Part shown: piece by piece, positions 26,891 through 36,324 of the stretch
How positions within the stretch are numbered: the stretch's first letter is position 1
Layout: every line of letters begins with the position of its first letter
NCBI RefSeq assembly: GCF_024298965.1
Contig: NZ_CP085193.1
Span: 6,138,001-6,202,000, forward strand
DNA from: Streptomyces rapamycinicus NRRL 5491
GTDB lineage: Bacteria > Actinomycetota > Actinomycetes > Streptomycetales > Streptomycetaceae
DNA: 64,000 nucleotides
Reading direction: 5' to 3'
Translations under genes and position numbers: made by a program
The notes under the pieces: generated by a model
Seen by the model: the letters and a program-made list of their open reading frames with translations, nothing else
Databases searched by the model: none
What the model was told of the DNA's origin: nothing

Positions 26891-27805
26891 ATGCGAGTGA
26901 GCACCGTGATCCTGCCCATCCACCGTTGGTCCGAGGGCGGCCGGAAGACATGGCAGCGCGCCGAGGAGCTGGGTTTCCACGCCGCGTACACCTATGACCA
27001 CCTGTCCTGGCGCAGCTTCCGCGACGGCCCCTGGTTCGGGGCGGTCCCCACGCTGACGGCGGCCGCCGCGGCGACCTCGCGGCTGCGCCTGGGCACCCTC
27101 GTCACCTCCCCGAACTTCCGGCATCCGGTGACGCTGGCCAAGGAGCTGATCACGCTGGACGACGTGTCCGGCGGGCGGATCACCCTCGGCATCGGCGCGG
27201 GCGGCTCCGGCTTCGACGCGACGACGCTGCTGCGCGGCGGCGAGGAGCCGTGGTCGCCCCGGGAGCGGGCGGACCGGTTCGGCGAGTTCGTCGACCTGCT
27301 CGACCGGCTGCTGACGCACGACGCGGTGACGTACGAGGGCACGCACTACAGCGCGCAGGAGGCGCGCGACATCCCCGGCTGTGTGCAGCGGCCGCGGCTG
27401 CCGTTCGCGGTGGCCGCCACCGGTCCGCGCGGGCTGCGGCTCGCGGCGCGGTACGGCCAGGCGTGGGTGACCACGGGCGATCCGAAGATCTCCGAGACGG
27501 GCACCCCGGCCGATTCGCTGGCCGCCATCGGCGGCCAGATCGACCGGCTGGGCAAGGCGTGCGCGGAGGCCGGGCGGGACACCGGCGACCTCGACAAGAT
27601 CTTTCTCACCGGCTTCACCCCGGCTGGCACAGGGCCGCTGAGCTCGGTGGACGCCTTCGTGGACTTTGCCGGACGCCATGCCGAGCTGGGCATCGAGGAG
27701 ATCGTGCTGCACTGGCCGATCCCCGATTCGATCTTCGCTGCCGACCTCGGGGTCTTCGAGAAGATCGCCACGGACGGCGCGGCCCAGATAGCGCGGCCCA
27801 GATAG
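26891..27805 (+). CDS. LLM-class flavin/F420-dependent oxidoreductase
   Basis: 304 aa, bacterial-luciferase-like TIM barrel. Features: AEELGFHAAYTYDHLSW (N-terminal barrel), RLRLGTLVTSPNFRHPVTLAKELITLDDVSGGR (the family's signature), ITLGIGAGGSGFDA, and GPRGLRLAARYGQAWVTTG near the cofactor phosphate site. These enzymes use FMNH2 or coenzyme F420; which one cannot be said. Substrate unknown. Confidence 0.9.
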   Translation: MRVSTVILPIHRWSEGGRKTWQRAEELGFHAAYTYDHLSWRSFRDGPWFGAVPTLTAAAAATSRLRLGTLVTSPNFRHPVTLAKELITLDDVSGGRITLGIGAGGSGFDATTLLRGGEEPWSPRERADRFGEFVDLLDRLLTHDAVTYEGTHYSAQEARDIPGCVQRPRLPFAVAATGPRGLRLAARYGQAWVTTGDPKISETGTPADSLAAIGGQIDRLGKACAEAGRDTGDLDKIFLTGFTPAGTGPLSSVDAFVDFAGRHAELGIEEIVLHWPIPDSIFAADLGVFEKIATDGAAQIARPR

Positions 27806-27930
27806 CCGGGTAAGCGGCGCGGGCCGGACAGCTCGCCGGAGAAAGGGCGACAGCGCGCGGCGCGGATCGCCCGATAAGCGGCAGAATCGGGTATAGAGCC
27901 TTTGGCGTCGCGTCACTGGGGAGGCATCCC

Positions 27931-28839
27931 ATGCCGCATACCCGCTATGCCCCGGACCGTGGGCTGACCACGCGCATGGTCACGACGATGTTCTTCATCG
28001 GGCTGCTCTATGTGGTCTTCATCGGTGTGCTGCTCGCCGTGTTCAAGGGCGCCTGGCCGCTGATCGTGATCATCGCGGGAGGGTTGTTCGTGGCGCAGTT
28101 CTGGTTCAGCGACCGGATCGCGGCGTTCAGCATGGGCGCCCGGGAGGTCACCCCGCAGCAGGCCCCCGAGCTGCACGGCGCGGTGGACCGGCTGTGCGCG
28201 CTCGCGGACATGCCCAAGCCCCGGGTGGCCATCGCCGACACCGATGTGCCGAACGCCTTCGCCACCGGCCGCAATCAGCGCAACGCGCTGGTGTGCGCCA
28301 CCACGGGCCTGCTGCGGCGGCTGGAGCCGGAGGAGCTGGAGGGCGTGCTCGCCCATGAGCTGTCGCATGTGGCGCACCGCGATGTGGCGGTCATGACGAT
28401 CGCCTCCTTCCTCGGTGTGCTGGCGGGCATCATGACCCGCGCGGCGCTGTGGGGCGGGCTCAGCCGGGGCAGCCGTAACAACAACGTGGGCATCGCGGTG
28501 CTGCTCATCCCGCTGATCAGCGCCGTGGTCTACGCGATCAGCTTCCTGCTGACCCGGCTGCTGTCCCGCTATCGCGAGCTGTCCGCCGACCGCGCCGGTG
28601 CGTTGCTGACCGGGCGGCCCTCGGCGCTCGCCGCCGCGCTCACCAAGGTGACGGGGCAGATGGCCCGGATCCCGACCCGGGACCTGCGCAAGGTCGAGCC
28701 GTACAACGCGTTCTTCTTCGCGCCCGCGCTCTCCGGTGAGAGCGTCAGCCGGCTGTTCTCCTCGCATCCGACGCTGGAGCGGCGGCTCGACCAGCTCGCC
28801 CGCATCTCCACCCAGCTGGGCCAGGCGGGAAGGGGCTGA
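27931..28839 (+). CDS. htpX: Zinc metalloprotease HtpX (M48B)
   Basis: 302 aa with two N-terminal membrane segments (about 20-55), catalytic zinc motif H142-E143-LS-H146 within LAHELSHVAH, two further membrane segments (about 150-165, 185-215) and the third-ligand region SRYRELSADRAGA. HtpX degrades misfolded membrane proteins from the cytosolic face. GGGGAGG precedes the ATG. It is followed after 3 bp by pspAB, so the two are one operon. Confidence 0.95.
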   Translation: MPHTRYAPDRGLTTRMVTTMFFIGLLYVVFIGVLLAVFKGAWPLIVIIAGGLFVAQFWFSDRIAAFSMGAREVTPQQAPELHGAVDRLCALADMPKPRVAIADTDVPNAFATGRNQRNALVCATTGLLRRLEPEELEGVLAHELSHVAHRDVAVMTIASFLGVLAGIMTRAALWGGLSRGSRNNNVGIAVLLIPLISAVVYAISFLLTRLLSRYRELSADRAGALLTGRPSALAAALTKVTGQMARIPTRDLRKVEPYNAFFFAPALSGESVSRLFSSHPTLERRLDQLARISTQLGQAGRG

Positions 28840-28842
28840 GGC

Positions 28843-29427
28843 ATGAGGCTGCTGGACGCCATCCTGGGCCGCACCAAACCGGTGCGCCCCGACCTCGACC
28901 GGCTCTTCGGGCTCCCGGGAGCCGCGGTCAGCCTGGAGGCGGGGGCCGGGTTCACCCCGACCGGCCGGGGCTCGGTCTGCTTCGCGAGTGTGGAGGGCGG
29001 CGCCTTCTTCCAGCTCCAGCGGGATGTGCGGGAGCTGCTGGACGCGGACACGGACCGGGGCGGGGTGCCCGTGGAGTTCAGCCAGGACGCGTACGGCTAC
29101 ACCTGGCTGCTGGCCCGGCAGCGGCCGGACGACGTGGCCTCGCTGGTGAACGATCTGCACGCGGTCAATTCGCTGCTCCAGGACGGGGGCTTCGGCCCCC
29201 AGCTGCTGTGCTCGCTGATCGGCTTCCAGGACACGGCGGGGCGTTCGCTCGCGCTGGTGTACCTCTACAAGCGCGGCACCTTCTACCCGTTCGCGCCGCT
29301 GCCGGGCGCCGCGGAGAAGCGGGACAACGCGCTGGAGCTCCAGATGCGGGCGCTGCTCGGAGACGATCTGCGGATCGAGGAGGACCTGAGCCGCTGGTTC
29401 CCGGTCTGGGGCGCACCGGGTCTCTGA
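28843..29427 (+). CDS. pspAB: PspA-associated protein PspAB
   Basis: 194 aa, soluble, no membrane segment. N-terminal MRLLDAILGRTKPVRPDLDRLF and C-terminal LEEDLSRWFPVWG blocks fit the PspAB family, which co-occurs with PspA and HtpX in actinobacteria. Molecular role not established. The 3-bp gap to htpX and the matching rightward direction point to a shared envelope-stress function. Confidence 0.88.
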   Translation: MRLLDAILGRTKPVRPDLDRLFGLPGAAVSLEAGAGFTPTGRGSVCFASVEGGAFFQLQRDVRELLDADTDRGGVPVEFSQDAYGYTWLLARQRPDDVASLVNDLHAVNSLLQDGGFGPQLLCSLIGFQDTAGRSLALVYLYKRGTFYPFAPLPGAAEKRDNALELQMRALLGDDLRIEEDLSRWFPVWGAPGL

Positions 29428-29438
29428 CGTTCCCGTTC

Positions 29439-29471
29439 CCGGCCGGAAGGTCCGACTCCGGCCGGTCGTTT
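29439..29471 (+). terminator. Rho-independent-type terminator after pspAB
   Basis: CCGGCCGGA (29439-29447) pairs with TCCGGCCGG (29457-29465), 9-nt loop, followed by TCGTTTTC; 12 bp after the pspAB stop. Confidence 0.85.
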
Positions 29472-29627
29472 TCGTACCTTCCCCTCCCCGAGTTTTCGTA
29501 ACTCCCCCTCCCCGAAGGGGAATCCACGCGCCGGGCGGTGCGTCAGGCATAGGACCGGGCTCGCAGGGCACCTTCTACCTTCGACATCGCACGACGGAAT
29601 GTGGCCTGACGCCCGGGGGAGGGTCAA

Positions 29628-30191
29628 ATGAGTTACTTGCGCGGATTCATGCCATGGATCGCCCTCGCGATCGTGTCCACGCTGGGCTGGCAGTGGGGCG
29701 CCCTGGCCGGGCTGGCGCTGGGTGCGGCGCTGCTGATCCGGGCCCGTCGGGCGGGCCTGGCCGCCGACGCCCTCATCCTCGAGTGCAGCACGGTGGCCTT
29801 CTTCACCGCGCTGACGGTCTTCGCCTTCGCCCGCCCCGACAGTGGACTCAAGGACTACGTCGGCGCGCTGGCGCTGGGCTGGCTGGCCGTCACCGCCTGG
29901 ACGACGCTCGCCGTGGGGCGGCCCTTCACCACCGGTATCGCCCGGCGCCAGGCACCGCCCGAGGTGTGGGACACCTATGCGTTCAGGCATATCAATGTGG
30001 TGATCACCCGGGCCTGGGCCACCGCCTTCACCCTCTCCGCCGCGGCCATGGTCGTGGTCGTCTCCGCCGGTCTGGGCGTGGTGGCGGCGCTGGCGGCGCA
30101 GTTCGCCGGGTTCGTCCTTCCGGCCCTGTTCACCGCGTGGTACCCAGGATGGGCGCGGTCCCGGCTGGCTCCCGCGGCACATCGGGCATAA
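29628..30191 (+). CDS. Integral membrane protein of unknown function
   Basis: 187 aa, five predicted membrane helices (about 8-23, 25-40, 50-68, 78-95, 125-165 as a pair) and no recognised motif beyond a central basic loop (GIARRQAPPEVWDTYAFRHIN). GGGGGAGGG precedes the ATG. Reminiscent of intracellular-septation-protein-A-like small membrane proteins, but only in topology. It precedes the ABC exporter operon by ~115 bp, so co-transcription is possible. Confidence 0.75.
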   Translation: MSYLRGFMPWIALAIVSTLGWQWGALAGLALGAALLIRARRAGLAADALILECSTVAFFTALTVFAFARPDSGLKDYVGALALGWLAVTAWTTLAVGRPFTTGIARRQAPPEVWDTYAFRHINVVITRAWATAFTLSAAAMVVVVSAGLGVVAALAAQFAGFVLPALFTAWYPGWARSRLAPAAHRA

Positions 30192-30306
30192 GCCCCCGGA
30201 CCGGCTGTGGATACCCTCGGTAATCCCCTCCGGTCGGGGTCTGTCCCCTACGGGCGCGTCAGACCCGAGGACGAGGTGAATCCCACCGTCTGGAGTGACG
30301 CCGCCT

Positions 30307-31383
30307 GTGTCTCACACCACTACCGTCGAACACGTGACTGTGATCGCCACCGAAAGTCTGAGCAAGCGGTTCCCCCGCGTCACCGCGCTCGACCGGTTGT
30401 CCGTCGACATCGCACCAGGGGTCACCGGCCTGGTGGGTGCCAACGGCGCCGGTAAGTCCACGCTGATCAAGATCCTGCTCGGGTTGTCCCCCGCCAGCGA
30501 GGGCCGCGCTTCCGTGCTCGGCCTCGATGTGGCGAAGGACGGCAGCGCCATCCGCGAAAGCGTCGGCTACATGCCCGAGCACGACTGTCTGCCGCCCGAT
30601 GTCTCGGCCACCGAGTTCGTCGTCCACATGGCGCGCATGTCCGGGCTGCCGCCCTCCGCGGCCCGTGAGCGCACGGCCGACACCCTGCGCCACGTCGGGC
30701 TGTACGAGGAGCGGTACCGCCCCATGGGCGGCTACTCCACGGGTATGAAGCAGCGGGTCAAGCTGGCCCAGGCGCTGGTGCACGACCCGCGCCTGGTGCT
30801 GCTGGACGAGCCGACCAACGGACTGGACCCGGTCGGCCGAGACGAGATGCTCGGGCTGATCCGCCGCGTGCACACCGACTTCGGCATCTCGGTCCTGGTC
30901 ACCTCGCATCTGCTCGGCGAGCTGGAGCGCACCTGCGACCACGTCGTGGTCATCGACGGCGGCAAGCTGCTCCGCTCCAGCTCCACCAGTGACTTCACGC
31001 AGGCCACGGCCTCCCTCGCGGTCGAGGTGACCGACACCGCCGACCACCCGGACGGCACCACGGCGCTGCGCACCGCGCTCGACCGGGCCGGGCTCACCGT
31101 CCAGCCCGCCGGCCGCGGCGCCGACGGATCGCCCGGCTCCGACCATGTGCTGCTGGTCGACGTCGCGGGCGAGGAGACGTACGACACGGTCCGCGACACC
31201 ATCGCCGGCCTCGGCCTCGGCCTGGTCCGCATGGAGCAGCGCCGCCACCGCATCGCGGAGATCTTCCGGTCCGACGACGAGGACGCGAACGCCGCGGAGG
31301 ACGCGAACGCCGCGGAGGCCGTGGACGTCGCGAACGCCGCCGCAAGCGCACACGGGAACGGAGGTGCCGTCGATGCCGCCTGA
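30307..31383 (+). CDS. ABC transporter ATP-binding protein (ABC-2 exporter 1)
   Basis: 358 aa from GTG 30307 (GGAG 11 nt upstream); GTG 30295 and 30334 are alternatives. Walker A GANGAGKST at 44-52, signature YSTGMKQRVKLAQAL, Walker B LVLLDEPTNGLDP, H-loop VTSHLL. The ~130-residue C-terminal extension ends in a near-perfect duplication of EDANAAEDANAAEA. Its stop overlaps the next gene's start by 11 bp. With the following permease it forms an exporter of unknown substrate. Confidence 0.95.
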   Translation: MSHTTTVEHVTVIATESLSKRFPRVTALDRLSVDIAPGVTGLVGANGAGKSTLIKILLGLSPASEGRASVLGLDVAKDGSAIRESVGYMPEHDCLPPDVSATEFVVHMARMSGLPPSAARERTADTLRHVGLYEERYRPMGGYSTGMKQRVKLAQALVHDPRLVLLDEPTNGLDPVGRDEMLGLIRRVHTDFGISVLVTSHLLGELERTCDHVVVIDGGKLLRSSSTSDFTQATASLAVEVTDTADHPDGTTALRTALDRAGLTVQPAGRGADGSPGSDHVLLVDVAGEETYDTVRDTIAGLGLGLVRMEQRRHRIAEIFRSDDEDANAAEDANAAEAVDVANAAASAHGNGGAVDAA

Positions 31384-32272
31384 GACCGTGACCCAGCAGC
31401 GCGCCGACGTCATTCACAACATCGGCTACCGCCACTACGAGGGCCCGCGCCTCGGCCGCGCCTACGCCCGCCGCTCGCTCTTCTCCCAGAGCCTGCGCGG
31501 CGCGTACGGCCTCGGCCGCTCGGCCAAGTCCAAGGTCGCGCCGATGCTGCTGTTCGCCGTGATGTGCATGCCCGCCGCGATCATCGTCGCGGTGGCCATC
31601 GCCACCAGCGCGGACGAGCTGCCCGTCAAGTACACCCGCTACGCGATCATGCTGCAGGCCGTCATCGGCCTCTACACCGCTTCGCAGGCGCCGCAGTCCG
31701 TCTCCCGGGACCTCCGCTTCAAGACGGTCCCGCTCTACTTCTCGCGGCCCATCGAAACGATGGACTACGTGGTGGCCAAGTTCGCCGCCATGGCCTCCGC
31801 GCTGTTCATCCTCACCGGCGCGCCCCTGCTGATCCTCTACGCCGGGGCACTGCTCGCCAAGCTGGACTTCGCCGATCAGACGAAGGGCTTCGCACAAGGA
31901 CTGGTCTCCGTGGTTCTGCTCTCGCTCCTCTTCGCCGGCATCAGCCTGGTCGTCGCCGCGCTCACCCCGCGCCGCGGCTTCGGCGTCGCCGCCGTCATCG
32001 CCCTGCTGACCATCTCCTACGGCGCGGTGTCCGCCGTCCAGGCCATCGCCTGGGACCAGGGCAACACCGGCCCGGTGAGCTGGATCGGGCTGTTCTCGCC
32101 GATCACCATCATCGACGGGGTGCAGACGGCGTTCCTCGGTGCCACCTCCTCCTTCCCCGGCGGGGTCGGCCCCGGCACCGGGACCGGGCTCGTCTACGTC
32201 CTCGTTCTCCTCGGCCTGATCGCCGGCTCGTACGGGCTGCTGATGCGCCGCTACCGAAAGGTCGGCCTGTGA
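31373..32272 (+). CDS. ABC-2 type permease (exporter 1)
   Basis: 299 aa from ATG 31373, ribosome site GGAGG inside the end of the ATPase gene. Conserved N-terminal NIGYRHYEGPRLGRAYARRSLF, then six membrane helices (about 55-75, 92-105, 135-155, 170-195, 205-225, 260-285). Stop overlaps the next start as GTGA. Partner of the preceding ATPase. Confidence 0.9.
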   Translation: MPPETVTQQRADVIHNIGYRHYEGPRLGRAYARRSLFSQSLRGAYGLGRSAKSKVAPMLLFAVMCMPAAIIVAVAIATSADELPVKYTRYAIMLQAVIGLYTASQAPQSVSRDLRFKTVPLYFSRPIETMDYVVAKFAAMASALFILTGAPLLILYAGALLAKLDFADQTKGFAQGLVSVVLLSLLFAGISLVVAALTPRRGFGVAAVIALLTISYGAVSAVQAIAWDQGNTGPVSWIGLFSPITIIDGVQTAFLGATSSFPGGVGPGTGTGLVYVLVLLGLIAGSYGLLMRRYRKVGL

Positions 32273-33195
32273 CCACGATCGCCATCGACAACGTCTCCCG
32301 CTGGTTCGGGAACGTCGTGGCCGTCAACGACGTGACCATGGACATCGGCCCCGGTGTCACCGGGCTCCTCGGCCCCAACGGCGCCGGCAAGTCCACCCTC
32401 ATCAACATGATGGGCGGCTTCCTGGCCCCCTCCACCGGGTCCGTGACCCTCGACGGCAGCCCGATCTGGCGCAATGAGCAGGCGTACCGCCACATCGGGA
32501 TCGTCCCCGAGCGGGAGGCGATGTACGACTTCCTCACCGGCCGCGAGTTCGTGATCGCCAACGCCGAACTGCACGGGCTGCCCGATCCGCGCGCCGCCGC
32601 CCGTAAGGCGCTCGACACCGTCGAGATGGACTACGCGGGCTCCCGGAAGATCGCCACGTACAGCAAGGGCATGCGCCAGCGCGTGAAGATGGCCTCCGCG
32701 CTGGTGCACGAGCCGTCGGTGCTCCTCCTGGACGAGCCGTTCAACGGCATGGACCCCCGGCAGCGGATGCAGCTGATGGATCTGCTGCGGCGGATGGGCG
32801 CCGAGGGCCGCACCGTGCTGTTCTCCTCGCACATCCTCGAGGAGGTCGAGCAACTGGCGGCGCACATCGAGGTGATCGTCGCTGGGCGGCACGCCGCCTC
32901 CGGCGACTTCCGCAAGATCCGCCGGCTGATGACGGACCGGCCGCACCGCTATCTCGTCCGGTCCAGCGACGACCGCGCGCTCGCGGCCGCCCTGATCGCC
33001 GACCCGTCGACCACCGGTATCGAGGTCGACGCGAGCACCGGCGTCGACGGCGGGCTGCACATCCAGGCGGTGGACTTCGCCCGCTTCACCGAACTGCTGC
33101 CCCGGGTCGCCCGTGACCAGGGGATCCGACTCCTCACGGTCTCGCCCTCCGACGAGTCCCTGGAGAGCGTCTTCTCCTACCTCGTCGCGGCCTGA
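32269..33195 (+). CDS. ABC transporter ATP-binding protein (ABC-2 exporter 2)
   Basis: 308 aa, GTG start overlapping the upstream stop by 4 bp. Walker A GPNGAGKST at 35-43, signature YSKGMRQRVKMASAL, Walker B VLLLDEPFNGMDP, H-loop FSSHIL. Second ATPase of the four-gene operon; its own permease follows 15 bp later. Confidence 0.95.
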   Translation: MTTIAIDNVSRWFGNVVAVNDVTMDIGPGVTGLLGPNGAGKSTLINMMGGFLAPSTGSVTLDGSPIWRNEQAYRHIGIVPEREAMYDFLTGREFVIANAELHGLPDPRAAARKALDTVEMDYAGSRKIATYSKGMRQRVKMASALVHEPSVLLLDEPFNGMDPRQRMQLMDLLRRMGAEGRTVLFSSHILEEVEQLAAHIEVIVAGRHAASGDFRKIRRLMTDRPHRYLVRSSDDRALAAALIADPSTTGIEVDASTGVDGGLHIQAVDFARFTELLPRVARDQGIRLLTVSPSDESLESVFSYLVAA

Positions 33196-33210
33196 AAGGA
33201 GCCCACAGCG

Positions 33211-33939
33211 ATGTCCTCGCTCTACCACCCCACCGTCGCGCGGCTCACCTACCGGGCCCTGCTCGGCCGCCGCCGTGCGCTGATCCTCTTCACCCTCCCC
33301 GGGCTACTGCTGATCATCTCGCTCGCCGTACGGCTGCTGACCGGCGCGGACGACGACACGGCCGACGCGATCCTCGGCGGCTTCGCGATGGCCACCATGG
33401 TCCCGCTGATCGGCGTGATCGCCGGTACGGGCGCGATCGGCCCGGAGATCGACGACGGCTCGGTCATCTATCTGCTGGCCAAGCCGGTGAAGCGGCCGAC
33501 GATCATCGTCACCAAGCTGATCGTGGCGATCGGCGTCACGGTCGCCTTCTCCGCGATCCCCACCCTGCTCGCGGGCTTCGTGCTGAACGGCAACGCGAAC
33601 CAGCTGGCCGTCGGCTACGCCGTCGCCGCCGCCGTGGCCTCCGTCGCCTACAGCGCGGTCTTCCTGCTGCTGGGCACCGTGACCAGGCACGCGGTGATCG
33701 CGGGACTGGTCTACGCCCTGGTCTGGGAGACCTTCTTCGGCAGCCTGGTCGCCGGGGCCCGCAAGCTCAGCGTGCAGCAGTGGGCGCTGGCACTCGCGCA
33801 GAAGGTCGCGGACGGCGATGTGATCACGTCGGACGTCGGCCTGGCGACCGGCGTCATCCTGCTGCTGGCCGTGACCGTGGGCGCGACCTGGTACGCGGGC
33901 CGCAAGCTGCGCACGCTGACCCTCGCGGGGGAGGAGTGA
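33211..33939 (+). CDS. ABC-2 type permease (exporter 2)
   Basis: 242 aa, six membrane helices, with the characteristic segment DDGSVIYLLAKPVKRPTIIVTKL after the second helix. AAGGAG precedes the ATG. Completes the alternation ATPase-permease-ATPase-permease. The ABC cluster ends at the shared terminator 34053-34093. Confidence 0.9.
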   Translation: MSSLYHPTVARLTYRALLGRRRALILFTLPGLLLIISLAVRLLTGADDDTADAILGGFAMATMVPLIGVIAGTGAIGPEIDDGSVIYLLAKPVKRPTIIVTKLIVAIGVTVAFSAIPTLLAGFVLNGNANQLAVGYAVAAAVASVAYSAVFLLLGTVTRHAVIAGLVYALVWETFFGSLVAGARKLSVQQWALALAQKVADGDVITSDVGLATGVILLLAVTVGATWYAGRKLRTLTLAGEE

Positions 33940-34052
33940 CCACCGGAGTGACCAGCGGCGCGAGGTGATGCCCGCAGGGGTCGCCCAGCGGTCTGTGCAC
34001 GCCTTACGGTCGCCATCGCGCCGGAGCGGCGGAGCGGCCGCAGATCGTCTGC

Positions 34053-34093
34053 GCGGTGGCGGCGGTCGTCGGAATGACGGCCGCCGCCACCGC
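34053..34093. terminator. Bidirectional terminator between ABC operon and MFS gene
   Basis: Perfect 13-bp stem GCGGTGGCGGCGG (34053-34065) with CCGCCGCCACCGC (34081-34093), 15-nt loop, between convergent stops. Confidence 0.8.
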
Positions 34094-34119
34094 GTGTCCG
34101 GGGCCGCGCCGGCCACCGC

Positions 34120-35427
34120 TCAGGACCGGATCCTGCGGTCGCGGCCCGCGCCCAGGCCCAGCACCGCCAGCGCCCCGCACACCGCCAGCATCAGCGTCAG
34201 CGGCAGCGCCCAGCCGCCGGTGGTCTGGTGCACCACGCCGAGCGCCAGCGGGCCCACCGCGGCCAGCAGATAGCCCCAGGTCTGCGCCATGCCGGAGAGC
34301 CGCGCCGAGGTGTGGGCGTCCCCGGTCCGCAGCACCATCATGGTCAGCGCGAGACCCACGGACCCGCCCTGCCCGACGCCGATCAGCGCCGCCCACACCC
34401 ACGCCCCGGCGACGGGAGCCACCAGCAGGCCCGCGATACCGGCGCCCATCAGCGCCGCGACGGCGACGGCCAGCGTCCGCTGGGAGCGCATCCGCCCGGC
34501 GAGGGTGGGCACCACGAACGAACCGACCATCTGCAGCATCGTGCTGAACGCGAAGACCAGCCCGGCCGCGCTCTTGCTCATGCCGTGGTCGGTGAAGATC
34601 GTCGGCATCCAGGCGATGCAGACGTACGCGATCGACGACTGCAGCCCCATGAAGAGCGTGACCTGCCAGGCCAGCGTGGAACGGCTCAGCCGCGACCCCG
34701 CGTCCGGCGCCGTCCTCGCGGGCGTCGTCCTCACCGGCGTCGCCGCGGGCTCGCCGTGGTGCGTGCCACGCCGCGCGAGCACCGTCTGCGGTATCCAGAC
34801 CAGCGCCGCGACCGCCGCCAGCAGCGACCACGAGGCGAGCGAACCCCGCCAGCCGCCGAGCGCGTTCTCCAGGGGTACGGCGGAGGCGGCGGAGACCGTC
34901 GCCCCGCCGATCATCGAGGTGGTGTAGAGCGCGGTCATCCCGGCGGCCCGGTGCGGGAAGTCCCGCTTGACCAGGCCCGGCATCAGCACATTGAGGAACG
35001 CGATCCCGCTGCCGACGAGGGCGCCCCCGGCGAAGAGCGCCATCACGGGCGGCGCCACCCGCAGCAGTATGCCGCCGAGCAGCAGCACCAGCGCGCTCAG
35101 CAGCACCGCCTCGGTGCCCCAGCGCCGGGCGAGCCGGGGCGCGAAGGGCGAGGCCAGACCCATGAAGATCAGCGGAATGGTGGTGACCAGGCTGCCCGTG
35201 GTCGCGGACAGCCCGAAGTGGCCGCTGATCTCGCCGAGGAGCGGGGAAACCCCGGCGAGCGCGGCCCGCATGTTGAGCGACGCCAGCACGATGCCGACCA
35301 GGAGAAGCGCGGGATGGGCCCGCAGGGTCCGCCGCGCGGCGGTCACCTCGGGGGTCGGCCGCAGATCCGTCTCGGCGTCCACGAGCAGCGGCTCGGCCTC
35401 GGGGCCGGGGGTGTGCGGGCGTGGCAA
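34120..35427 (-). CDS. MFS transporter, CynX/NimT type
   Basis: 435 aa from a TTG start at 35427 with GGAG 6 nt upstream; no ATG/GTG in frame is better placed. Twelve membrane helices. The first loop region VLASLNMRAALAGVSPLLGEI and RLARRWGTE match the cyanate/2-nitroimidazole transporter group (CynX/NimT). Substrate not known for most members. Its stop faces the ABC operon; 65 bp separate it from the upstream FadR-type regulator, which likely controls it or is co-transcribed. Confidence 0.88.
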   Translation of the reverse strand: MPRPHTPGPEAEPLLVDAETDLRPTPEVTAARRTLRAHPALLLVGIVLASLNMRAALAGVSPLLGEISGHFGLSATTGSLVTTIPLIFMGLASPFAPRLARRWGTEAVLLSALVLLLGGILLRVAPPVMALFAGGALVGSGIAFLNVLMPGLVKRDFPHRAAGMTALYTTSMIGGATVSAASAVPLENALGGWRGSLASWSLLAAVAALVWIPQTVLARRGTHHGEPAATPVRTTPARTAPDAGSRLSRSTLAWQVTLFMGLQSSIAYVCIAWMPTIFTDHGMSKSAAGLVFAFSTMLQMVGSFVVPTLAGRMRSQRTLAVAVAALMGAGIAGLLVAPVAGAWVWAALIGVGQGGSVGLALTMMVLRTGDAHTSARLSGMAQTWGYLLAAVGPLALGVVHQTTGGWALPLTLMLAVCGALAVLGLGAGRDRRIRS

Positions 35428-35492
35428 GAAGAACTCCGTTCACGTAGTGATGAGGTGAGGCGGCCAGGCGCTACGGCCCTGCCGAGGGGGTC

Positions 35493-36203
35493 TCAGGCGG
35501 TGCCGAGCAGCGCCTCGATGGCGCGTTTGGGCGCTTCCAGCAGCGCCCGGGCCGCCGCCTCGGCGGCCGCCGGGTCGCCGGAGGCGATCGCGTCGACCAG
35601 GGCACGGTGGTCGGCGGGGACGATGCTCGGCACCTCGCGGTCGCCGAGCGAGGCCACCAGCGAGTCCCGCACCGAGCTGCTGAACCAGCCGTAGGTCGCG
35701 CTCAGCGCGGCGTTGTGCGCGGCGTCCACCACGGCGGTGTGGAACTCGAGGTCATGGGCGGCGTGCAGCTCATGGCGGCCGGCGGCGGGCCGCTCCCCGC
35801 TCCGCGCGAACGCATCGAGCGACTCCAGCGCCGCCCGCATCCGCCGCAGATCGGCGGGGCCGTGCCGGAGCGCGGCCAGCCGCGCGCCCTCCGCCTCCAG
35901 CGCGATCCGCAGCTCCAGCACATCCCGGATCCCGGCGCGCCGCACATCGCGCATGACCTCGGAAGGGTCGGTCGTGGAGATCACGAAGGTGCCTTCGCCC
36001 TGCCGGGACTGCAGCATCCCCGCGTGCACGAGGACGCGGACCGCCTCGCGGACCGTGTTCCGGCCGACCTGGAGCTGCTCGGCGAGGGCATGCTCGGTGG
36101 GCACGCGGTCCCCGACCTGCCACTCGCCCTCCCTGAGCTGCGCGCGCAACTGCTCCACCACGGTGTCGACCAGCGACCGCCGCCCCGCCGCCCGCAACGC
36201 CAT
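35493..36203 (-). CDS. FadR/GntR-family transcriptional regulator
   Basis: 236 aa from ATG 36203; GTG codons at 36221/36230 would add up to 9 residues. N-terminal GntR winged helix (VVEQLRAQLREGEWQVGDRVPTEHALAEQLQVGRNTVREAVRVLVHAG). C-terminal all-helical FCD domain with metal/ligand residues in RIALEAEGARLAA, HDLEFHTAVVDAAHN and DHRALVDAIASGD. Such regulators respond to small carboxylic acids. A TAGGAT -10 box (36250-36245) and the surrounding CAACTTG/TAGGATGA sequence may be the autoregulated promoter. Same orientation as the MFS gene 65 bp downstream. Confidence 0.9.
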   Translation of the reverse strand: MALRAAGRRSLVDTVVEQLRAQLREGEWQVGDRVPTEHALAEQLQVGRNTVREAVRVLVHAGMLQSRQGEGTFVISTTDPSEVMRDVRRAGIRDVLELRIALEAEGARLAALRHGPADLRRMRAALESLDAFARSGERPAAGRHELHAAHDLEFHTAVVDAAHNAALSATYGWFSSSVRDSLVASLGDREVPSIVPADHRALVDAIASGDPAAAEAAARALLEAPKRAIEALLGTA

Positions 36204-36313
36204 CCCTCTCGGTTCCCTCACTCGATTCACCCGGTTGCCCAGTCATCCTACAACTTGGCATGCGAAAGCCCGGTGAGCAGGCACCCCCGCCCATCGAACC
36301 CTCTCGCCTGGCC

Positions 36314-36322
36314 TGTGGATAA
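36314..36322 (-). other. DnaA box (perfect TTATCCACA on the minus strand)
   Basis: The + strand reads TGTGGATAA. It is isolated, next to a 9-bp-stem hairpin at 36332-36358 (CCCATAGGT/ACCTATGGG). Confidence 0.45.
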
Positions 36323-36324
36323 CC

